From Isoetes taiwanensis (taxonomy: Eukaryota; Streptophyta; Lycopodiopsida; Isoetales; Isoetaceae), in assembly GCA_021234155.1 (NCBI GenBank), contig JAJEKV010000024.1, forward strand, positions 17,259,030 through 17,323,029: a stretch of 64,000 nucleotides of DNA. Reading direction: 5' to 3'. Made by a program: the position numbers and the translations under genes. The first letter of the stretch is position 1. Every line of letters starts with the position of its first letter. Below, one piece after another: positions 23,178-32,200 of the stretch. The notes beneath the pieces are model-generated. The model was not told the origin of the DNA and ran no database searches. It saw nothing but the letters and a program-made list of their open reading frames with translations.

Positions 23178-23700
23178 AGCCGCCATTCGCTGGTCGGCAC
23201 CAAGAATGTGCACGAGGTCGAAGTTTTCTGCCAGCGTGGTACTACAGGGAAGTTCGTGAAGAACTTTGCTAAGATAGCGCCCCGCTAACGCACTCGACGA
23301 GGGCGTAGAAAGGTGAAAGATTGGGCGAGCATTGGCACAAGAAAGCCCAAAAAGGGTTTGAATTGTTGAAAGAAGCCCCGACGACGTACCCTGCCTTGAC
23401 CGCCGGACCCTGAGAAAGAGAAGCTTGTAGCAACAGATGCGCGCAAAGATAGCTACTAGTGCGCTAGCTTATGCAAGAAGAGCGCGGTGGTAGCGTATGA
23501 TTCCGTGAAGATGAACGACGCCAGACGCCGCCCCAACGCATCGATCGTGAATTGCTTGCGGTTCGTCGCTGCTAAGAATATGGAGGCACTACCTCTTGGG
23601 AAGGAGGTTCCAATTGGATACCCACCATCGAGCCTCCAAGATGTATTCACGCAACCACACCTTAATCTGAGGCGTGGAGAGGTGGATGGAGTTCCTCGAA
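23178..23700 (+). pseudogene. Connection/RNase H region, heavily frame-disrupted
   Basis: Short fragments match the expected order after reverse transcriptase ([22 protein letters not shown], then DALSR just beyond), but no frame stays open for more than about 70 codons. The density of small indels is higher than in the gag part. Confidence 0.6.
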
Positions 23701-24155
23701 GAATATGACTTTGTTATAGTCTACAAGCCGGGGAAGCTCAATGTGGTAGCAGATGCGCTTTCAAGGCATCCCCTGACAACTAGAGTGCATTGCAACGCAA
23801 TTTCGACGCTCTCCAGCGACTTTGGTAAGAAGATTGAGGAGTCCTTGCCAACGGATGTGGATTTCAGTGAAGTATGGGCGAGCCTCTCTAGGGAGGCTAG
23901 AACAGATAAAGAGCGGGAAGCCTTCAAGCATTATAAGAAGGAGGGCAACCTGTTATATCATAAGAACAAGTTGTGCGTACCCGAATCATCAGGTGTAAGG
24001 AAATTGATCCTCCATGACACGCACAACAGCCCAATAGCTGGCCATGCGGGATTCATGAAAGCATATTTCAAAGTGCGCAGCAGTATTATTGGCCAGGAAT
24101 GAAGAAGCAGGTAGCTCGCTACATCAAGGAATGTCAGCTATGCCAGCAGACGAAG
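23674..24155 (+). CDS. RNase H end and integrase zinc-binding domain
   Basis: EYDFVIVYKPGKLNVVADAL is the typical end of RNase H. LILHDTHNSPIAGHAGFMK followed by YIKECQLCQQTK supplies the His-His-Cys-Cys zinc finger of integrase (His pair near 24018, Cys pair near 24133). The reading is cut at 24155 by the inserted hAT-type MITE. Confidence 0.8.
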
Positions 24156-24730
24156 CAGGGAATAAATTACTAAAGTCATATTTTAGATTAGCTAGAACAA
24201 CTTTGGCTAATTTAACCCAAAATACATAGGAAAACTTTCGATTGTTTGGCTAAAGTTGAATAATTTTCCTTTACTAGTTTTGAATGTTTGGCTATTTTTT
24301 GTTTGAACCTTTATATAAACTTTAGCCAAACATTTATGCTATGCCAAACTTTTTATTGTACGAACATATTAATAATAGAAATCTACTAGTTCAAGAACAA
24401 AAAACTGTCCATCTAATATAGTATTAGCAACCTCTATTCCATAATCTCATGAATAATCTCATATTTTATATTAGCTATTAAAAAGTATGGCTAATCTATC
24501 CCTAAATGCATAGGAAAACTTTCGAACGTTTGGCTAAAGTGGAAGAATTTTTCCTCTCCTCCTTTCTTATGTTTGGCTAAACCTTGGTGTAAGGGAGATC
24601 AACTTTGAAAATATTTGGCGATTTTTTTCTTTTTTCCAAAAATTTCCTCCTTTATAGTTTAGCCGTACTTTTTCCAAAAATGTCCAAAAAATCGCCATTT
24701 GGCTAATATTAGCCGCTATTTTTTTCCCTG
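24156..24730. mobile_element. hAT-type MITE inside the integrase
   Basis: The ends are CAGGGAATAAA and TTTTTCCCTG, inverted repeats of the CAGGG type usual for hAT elements. They are flanked by AGACGAAG (24148-24155) and GGACGAAG (24731-24738), an 8-bp duplication with one mismatch. Removing it rejoins the integrase from CQLCQQTK to AEQLRIPG. The interior is AT-rich with repeated GGCTAAA and no coding capacity. Confidence 0.8.
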
Positions 24731-24738
24731 GGACGAAG

Positions 24739-25718
24739 GCGGAGCAGCTTCGAATTCCAGGGGCATTAGAGCCATTAGCGGTGCCAAACGCTAAGTGGGA
24801 GGTAATCAGCATGGATTTCATCACAGGACTCCCAAGGACAGTAAGAGGGAAGGATGCCTTGATGGTAGTGGTTGACAAGCTGTCAAAGATGGCACACTTT
24901 GTGCCTTGCGGGGACCACGAGATCTGACTATGGATACAAAGAAAAGCTCTTCACCAAAGAGATCTTCGGGCTTCATGGCATGCCAAGGGAGATTATATCC
25001 CATGGGACCCGGTTCATGAGTGCATTTTGGCAAGACCTCTTTCGCGACGCGATCCGCACCAAAGCCGTCCATGAGCACGACGTATCATCCTCAGACGGAT
25101 GGCCAAACGGAGCGGACCAACAGGATCTTAGAAGACATGCTACGAAACTATGTCTGGAATAAGCAAAGTATGTGGGAAGAATTTATTCACTTGGTGGAGT
25201 TTGCATACAATAGCACCAAGCAGGAATCATCCCAAATGTCGCCGTTTATGATCAATTCACGCTATCGCTTAGCCTAACTCCGCACACTTGGCACAACCCC
25301 GTGTCAAAAGTGGAAGTTTCAGCGGCCAGATGTTGGCCGATATCGCGGCACTTGTGGAAGAGGTTCGAGGGTATCTCGCTAGCGAAGAAGAAGTCGACAA
25401 AAGAGCATCGCCGACAAGCATCGAATCGGTCGAGAGTTCAAAGTTGGAGATGATGTATGGCTCAAGATCAAGGTGAAGCAGTCGAAGCTCAGGATCGGGA
25501 ATTGCAAGAAGCTTGCTCCAAGGTGGGCTGGACCTTCGAGAATAATCAAGAGAGTAGGTAATCAATCCTACAAGTTAGATTTGCCAGCACACCTAAAGAT
25601 TCATAAGGTCTTCCATGTGAGTTTGTTGAAGAAGCACACTCCAAATCCAGACGAAGTCTTGGACACTCCAACGTTGTTGGAAATGATGAGGAACAAATTG
25701 GAAATAGTTCCGAATTGA
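24739..25718 (+). pseudogene. Integrase core and C-terminal domain, in several frames
   Basis: [15 protein letters not shown] (first catalytic Asp), [35 protein letters not shown] (the second catalytic Asp is replaced by His in IISHGT as read), then TYHPQTDGQTERTNRILED (catalytic Glu) and YNSTKQESSQMSPF. The end, PRWAGPSRIIKRVGNQSYKL followed by FHVSLLKKH, is the GPY/F-type C-terminal region. At least four frame changes separate these parts. Confidence 0.8.
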
Positions 25719-25850
25719 TTCTTGATAAAGCTTTCAAGAAAACGAGGAGATCAAAATTCCTCCAAAGATTTGGTCAAGTGGAAACACTTGCCGCTGCAAG
25801 ACGCAACATGGGTACTTAAGAAGGATTTAGTAAAACAAAGTACCCACGGT
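25719..25850 (+). CDS. Chromodomain at the end of the integrase
   Basis: SKDLVKWKHLPLQDATWVL matches the LVKWKGLP..ATWE core of plant chromovirus chromodomains, directly after ILDKAF-type sequence in another frame. Chromodomains of this class bind histone H3 methylated at Lys9 and steer integration (family knowledge). It is notable that the same element encodes an H3-tail-bearing protein. Confidence 0.75.
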
Positions 25851-25916
25851 TTATGGAGCAATGGGGCGGCAAGGTCATCTCCGAGGAAATCGGCTCAGGC
25901 ATGTCGATTTGTGTAG

Positions 25917-26788
25917 GTTAATTCTTGTGAAGTTAGGATTAATCCACGCATGCAACCTATGTTGTTATGGGTCGCATGCGTTGTTACCGATGATGAGACC
26001 ACTACGGTGATCTCTAGGGCGTGGTGTAATGTCAAGGTAGGCATGACCGCGTTTAAAACTTTGGGCCGAGTGGAAGGTAGATTAGAAAGTCTACTTCACG
26101 TCCCCACAGTAAGCAGACTCGACCCTCGAGAAAAGGAGGTCATTAAGGAATGCACTGATAGGAAAAGCACCTCTAGCCCCATATATGCTTTGATAGGAGG
26201 AATCAGGCCTTCACGCCCCATATACGGGAAGAACCTATCCTCCACGCTGGGCAACTAGGGTGTAGGCATGTGGCATATAGGCATGTAGGCGCTGTCTCCA
26301 CGGCCATAATGGAAGATTCACCCTCTTCCTACGCCGGGAGATTAGCCATGCATCCATGTAGATAGGTGGGGTGGTCACCATATAACCAAAAATTTATTAG
26401 ATAATTAAAATGATACTAACGTAGTGTCGACCTGCAGGCCAATAGAGCGCTCCGGAGGGCAAGGAGGTCGAGCTACGAAGACTTGCAACACAAATTTTGT
26501 TGGAATGTGTTGCAAGGAACGAAGAGTACCTCGAACGATAATGAAATGTTAAAATTTTTGTCTAAGTTAATATCGTAATAACTAAGCTAGTGAATAACTT
26601 GTCTAATGATGTTATAAATTGATAAATATTCCATAGTATGATGACGTAATAATGTTATAAAAATATTACCTGAGGGTAATCTTAGTAAATGTATAACTAT
26701 TATATTGTATGCATCACGTTGATTGCAGATTGCAGATTAGGAAGACCCCAAGGTGGGGAGACCCACGATGCTGCGGACAGCATCATTT
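25917..26788. other. 3' untranslated part of the chromovirus
   Basis: No supported gene lies between the chromodomain and the purine tract. Short open frames here are neither conserved-looking nor in the pol frame. Confidence 0.6.
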
Positions 26789-26802
26789 CAAGGTGGGGAG
26801 AA
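26789..26802 (+). other. Polypurine tract before the 3' LTR
   Basis: AAGGTGGGGAGAA abuts the LTR start TGTGACG and would prime plus-strand synthesis. A similar GGTGGGGAG occurs about 40 bp earlier. Confidence 0.8.
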
Positions 26803-28370
26803 TGTGACGTTCGGCCGCGATATATCGGTCCCGGGGCGTATCTTTATCATCGCCTAAATCGCGTACCGCCGCCACTCCGACCGACGTGTACGCCGACGGA
26901 TAGCCAGGTAAGTAGCCCTAGGGGCAACTTGCTAGGTATGTTCACATGTTAATTAATGCCATTATGTGCACATTAATGTGAGCACACCTTTCCATGTAGG
27001 CATATTTTGCCACCTAGCCATTAAAGGCAAGTGGGGCCTTCCAATTATCCCACATGCTAAAATGGGTAATTGGAAACCCTAGCCTAAACCCCATGTCTAT
27101 TTAGGGTAGGAAAACCCTAACTTGTTAGTTTTTAGCCCTTAGGGTTTTAGAGCTCTGTTTTGGCTGCCCCAGAGCCAAAACCGCCTCGAACGCTGCCCAA
27201 ACGAATTGCGCCATCGGTTTCCCGAATTGACCAGCTCGTGAGAATGGTTGAACTTCAGTCGGGAGGAGCCACCCAAGGATCAGGTATTTGGTCAATTTAA
27301 TAGCTTAGACCGTCTTCTAGTCATGGAACCCGAAGAAGTTTAGACTATTAAATTGCCCATAGCAGCTATCTAGATCTTTAGATCTTAGACACTAACTAAA
27401 GAACCTAACTCTATGAGATAGATTAGATCTAGTTCTTTAGTTCTTACATGATGTATATGGATGATGTATCTCTGTGAACTCCTTGTATTGGGAAGGGGCT
27501 AGAGGCCCTAAAAGCTTGGTAGTTGATGCTCCTAGCGTAGCCCTCTAGCACACTTGTAGATTCGCCTTTGTGTACAAGAACCACACACAGTTGTGGGTGA
27601 AGGGGCCGAGGGCCGGCTAAGAAGGAGGTTCATGTCCCGACTCTTGAACGATCCCTCCGGTGTGTAAGGCCTACCGGGGGATCATTGTGACTAGGTCTAA
27701 TGGCTTACCACCGAAAGTGCGGGTAAGGCATGGACTCGACACCCGAAGTGGTGTACACTTTCCATGGGTTCGGTCCCAATCGGAAAGGGCCTCTAGTCAC
27801 CTTGAGTCAATCTGCGTATCTCTGGAGGGAGTGATCCCTTCCTGCCCCATCGGAACTGGGAGGATGAGACCCAGGAATAGCCTCTTCGGCTATGCATCCG
27901 GCGGGCTACAGTCAGGTCCCGACACTTTTCTGCCTACTCTGCAAAGTGTGCACAGGAGGGGCGGATGGAGTGGACAACCCTATGCCATGTTCATATGCCA
28001 GCCAAATCCATTGCCATGAATTCTGTCTGCAATGAACTCTGGAGACCCAAGCCGTCAGTCATCCCCTCGAGTCTGAGCCCTGGGTAGGATTCCCCATATG
28101 TATTGTGCTCACCGTGTTTATGCAGATGTGATGGACCACCCTTCGAGGTGGATATGTGCTTATGCTCTATACTGACATGTATGTTTACGCTTCCGCAGCT
28201 AGGTAGGCCCTGAGGGAGACAGGGTAGAATGACACCTTCACTCTTCCCACTGGGACTCGTTACGGGTGCAGTGATATGTAGAGGGCCCGGTATCAGTGTG
28301 GAGCTGGTATGGGGGAAGAACTCCTGTTTGTATACGGTGAGAGCACCGTATGCGAGTAGGGGACGTCACA
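26803..28370 (+). repeat. 3' LTR of the chromovirus (1568 bp)
   Basis: Same body as the 5' LTR and the same GTCACA end, followed by the duplicated GACCA. The first roughly 70 bases and clusters near 27185-27260 and 27590-27800 differ from the 5' copy. Confidence 0.95.
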
Positions 28371-28453
28371 GACCATCAAAGAATTCAAAATTCACAACAT
28401 CACGCAGATGTTATGATATATTCATTTTTTTTTGAATATCCTAATATACATAC

Positions 28454-28729
28454 CTTTTTCAGACGTTCTTTTGGCCATGCTACAAATGTGCCCACGCTTT
28501 CACCAACTGTATCGCCACCGGGATGTCTTCGTGGAAGAACCTCATCTTCATAATTGCAGTTTATAATGGAAATCTTACAGAAATAGTTTCCAAGAGGAAG
28601 ACCATGACACATAGAACTTGGATTCAGATCTTCGATTTTACATAATCCTACTCGGCGCTTCAAGTTTGCTGTTAAAAGATAGCACTCTTCTCCGACACTG
28701 ATAAAGAACCAGAATGCTAGAATTGGCAT
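28454..28729 (-). pseudogene. Exon of a transposon-type gene
   Basis: The minus-strand reading includes ECYLLTANLKRRVGLC, MCHGLPLGNYFCKI and PGGDTVGESVGTFVAWPKER, a pattern I associate with the tail of plant TNP/En-Spm-like transposon proteins (GD..G...G...AWP). It ends at a good donor, AAG-GTATGT (28448-28453), with no continuation found before the chromovirus. It is probably what remains of a gene at the site the chromovirus entered. Confidence 0.4.
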
Positions 28730-28799
28730 TGGGAAAAATAGAGGACGAAGGTGTGCATATTCGGAATGGAATCACACTCACCTTAGTTCAGCAGACATC

Positions 28800-28935
28800 G
28801 ATTGATCTTGGGATTGAAGGCGGCTCGATCGATTGATCTTGGGCGCTCTAGACGGGTCGATTGATCTTGGGCGCTCTGAGGACGGGTCGATTGATCTTGG
28901 GCGCTCTGAGGACGGGTCGATTGAGGGTGCTCTGA
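28800..28935. repeat. Minisatellite, about 30-bp GATCTTGGGCGCTCT units
   Basis: The unit TCGATTGATCTTGGGCGCTCT(GAGGACGGG) occurs three times in full and once partly. Open frames on both strands through it are repetitive and not considered genes. Confidence 0.85.
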
Positions 28936-29144
28936 TAGTAGGTGGCCGATTAGATGGTAGTAGATTGCCACATATGCGTTTCTTGAAAATAATAATTATT
29001 TGTTTTCTTGAAATTGCACTGAAAAGCAAAACACATTTTAAATTTGTAAATGAGCGGGACGGGCGGTTAATTCAGGCGGTATAAATTGAAAAGGACGCGA
29101 ATTTGAATTTATGGTTGTAAATCTGACGGCATAGATTATGAACG

Positions 29145-29155
29145 TATATATATAA
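29145..29155 (+). promoter_or_regulatory. TATA box of gene B
   Basis: TATATATATAAG lies 57 bp before the ATG at 29202, with a CA-rich leader in between. Another candidate, GGTATAAATTG, is at 29078. Confidence 0.5.
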
Positions 29156-29201
29156 GTTTAAACCAAAACTCCAGTCTCATATTATCCGCACTTGCAGTTC
29201 T

Positions 29202-32200
29202 ATGGCGTCTAGAGGATCTGGCAGCCGCAGCCGAGGCGCAGGTAGAGGTGGGCGACAGGCCAAAGCACAAATCCAAAGCCTGGAGCTTGCTGAACAAGCA
29301 GAAAGCACAAATCCAGCAAGCGCCTCAGGTATGAATCAATATTTTTGTTCTGTAATTTATTTCTGTGTCCCTCTTTTTGTTAGGTTTTTAGGATTTTTTT
29401 CTGTAATAATAGAGTTATTATCCGATAAGAAGCATACGTCCTCTAATATTTGAGTTCATATATCCCAAAAATGTATGCAAATAAATGCTTAATGTGTGCA
29501 TGTTATTTTTTCTTTTAATGTTGTATGTGTTGTTTCAAGCTTGGATACTTAGCTGAACAGTATTCAGTAGTTAGTTGTGTTTTTTATAGTTAGTTGTGTC
29601 CTCTGATGAAGATTCAACTCTTTAAGTTGTGGTGTTTATAGTTATTTGTGTCCCCTGCCGCAGTTGAATAAGGCATTACATTAGTTTCTATATCTTGAGA
29701 TAAAGATTCAACTCTTTAAGTTGTATTTTTTATAGTTAGTTGTGTCCTGAGCATTTTGATTCGGACAAAACGCCCCTGGCGCAGTTTAATTAGTCATTAC
29801 ATTAGTTTCTTTATCTTTAAGGTCACTTCTAAAGCGCGCCAAGCACGTATTTGTTGCATTTTGATTGGGACAAAACGCGCCTGGCGCATGGCCCCAATTA
29901 AGTAAATGAACTTGCTCTGTATTCATTTTCAAATCGCGCCAAGTGCGTTTTTGTTGCATATGTTTCGACTTAGCATATATTTTAGCATTAAAAGATTAGC
30001 CCATGTGCTGTAATTTTACAGGATCACAAAAGACAATCAAAAGGAGAACCAAGCACAGCGAGACCTCTTCAGCCCAGAAAAAGCAAAGGACAGATGAAGA
30101 TGTTACTGTTACAGACCTGCAGCATGTATTGACGTTAGAAGATACATCTGGAATAATAAAGGCTCAGGTAGAACCTCCATGTCCAGAAGAAGATCTTATA
30201 GAGGGGTCAGAATGGTATGTGGAGATCTTCAAAACTGGTGGGAAGACAGACCTCATATTCATGTCTAGGGTAAGAGAGACTGATCAAATGAAGAAGCAGG
30301 GAATTCTTATCACATGCAAAGTACAGGACGATTCTTTCTGTTCAGTGCTAGTTGAAGTGGGCCAAAAAAATAAGAAGAGCCTAAAGAAGATCAATCGATG
30401 CAGTTCTAGCTCTTTTAAAGAGACTGCATTAAGATCAGACGACATGGCCGATTCCCTCTTTAAATTTGGCTGGAAAGTTGGCGAGCCATTGACTCCTAAA
30501 CGAATATGCGAGGGGCTTACAGCTGTTCGACGAGCCATTAGCACGAGGCCCTCGGGCAGTGTCTACTTACAGGCAGTGAAGGATAAGGAAGAAGCTAGCT
30601 CTAAAGGCAGGGAAACAACAGAAGTGACAGCAGGTCTTACAAGTGACAATGACAAGGCCAGGCAGTTGGAGGCAATGAGCAAACTGAAAAAATATGCCGA
30701 CAAGTATCCACTGGGCCTGAACTTCACCCATCCAGTCCACGTGGATAGGCTTTTCAGGTCCACTAAAGCTATTTATGTCAGCAGAAGGTATGACAAGCAG
30801 CACTCCTTGGAGATAGTGAACAGCATGATCGAAAAGCCAGGGCAGGTGCCAATGCATGCAGATGTAGTGCCATACGATACCAGAACAAAGAAGGTAATCA
30901 TTTGGAGCAAGCTGGAGGACTTCATCGAGAACCCAGACATACATTTTATGATAATAGATGGCCAGCATTCAATAGAGGCCCATAGGGTTCTGATCAAGAA
31001 GGCACAGCATACTGGGAATCAGTTTTTCTATAAGCTGTATTCTGTCAGAAACTGCCGGTTCCTGAGCGGCTCAACAACACCTGCCGAGCTAGCCGAAATA
31101 AGTGCACTCCTGAATGACATGGGAAAAACTTTCTTATATAAAAGGTAATTCTCTTCCCTCATTTTTCTTTTTCGTATTTGCAAATCGCGCCAGGCGCGAT
31201 TTCATATTAGAAGGCAAATCGCGCCAGGCGCAATTTGCCTACTATAAAGAGCAAAGGCTTCCTGGAATGGTAGTCGTTTCTCGTCAAATAAGCAAATCGC
31301 GCCTGACGCGATTTCATATTAGAATGCAAATTGCGCCACGTGCGATTTGCCTAGTCTGAGGAGACTTGGCTATCCTTGAAGATAGCCGTTTCTCCTCAGG
31401 GTAGGCAAATCGCGCGTCGCGCGTTTAGCATTTTAATATGAAATCGTGCCAGGCGCGATTTGTTTAATTGAGGAGAAACAGCTCCCTATCCAGGAAGCCT
31501 TTGCTCTTTAGAGTAGGCAAATCGCGCCTGGCGCGATTTGCCTTCTAATATGAAATCGCGCGTGGCGCGATTTTAGACTAGAAGGATTGTTTGAATTCAC
31601 GATTATGAAGCTAACAACGTTATTCCTTGCAATCCCTATATAGAGCAACTTCGGCATGCTCGGAACCAGTGGATTGAATATGGAAAGCCAATGCCGACCA
31701 GACAGGGCCAGTCCAAAAGCGCTGAATTCAAGTTGCTGGAAAGGACACTTAGTCAGACTATAATACAGGACAAAACCAAGAGCACCAGATCAAAGAGAAA
31801 AAAAAGGAGATGAAAAGGGTGATGTTTCCGAAGAGCCAACTGTACTCAAGGATGCCTGCAAGATAGTTTTTTCTTCAGATCCAGTATGGGAGAAATGGAA
31901 TGAATTCTGGGATGCCTACGTGGAGAAGAAGTTGCCAGATTCACAAGGAAGATTTCCTCCTGTTGATACATCAATTTTTGATATCCATATAACAGAGATG
32001 AGGAAGGCCCAGGGATTGGACGATCAAGAACTGACCTCGGTTCTGGATAGGTTAATCAGAAAGGAAATCCTTTACAAGAAAACCTCAGCAACAAAGGCTA
32101 AGGAATCATTTGAAGATGCATGCGACGAGCTGAAAAATATTAGAGTGCTCAAGAAGGCAGTTGGTGAGGAATTACAAAGGCTTACAGGAGACTGGTCGTT

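Larger units (their letters stand above)
14606..28370 (+). mobile_element. Ty3/gypsy chromovirus carrying an H3-like histone gene and a second accessory ORF
   Basis: LTRs at 14606-16169 and 26803-28370 begin TGTGA and end GTCACA. GACCA flanks the element on both sides (14601-14605 and 28371-28375), a clean 5-bp target duplication. A tRNA-iMet primer-binding site follows the first LTR and a purine tract precedes the second. Internal order: histone-like ORF, acidic ORF2, gag with zinc knuckle, protease, reverse transcriptase, RNase H, integrase and chromodomain. The length of 13.8 kb is well over the usual chromovirus size because of about 4.4 kb between the primer site and gag. Pol is split by many frame changes, and a hAT-type MITE sits in the integrase. 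Confidence 0.95.

Noticed and set aside
26426-26439. GTCGACCTGCAGGC, identical to part of a common cloning-vector polylinker
   Set aside because: Only 14 bases match, the flanks differ from vector sequence, and it lies inside the continuous 3' region of the chromovirus. Chance is more likely than contamination.
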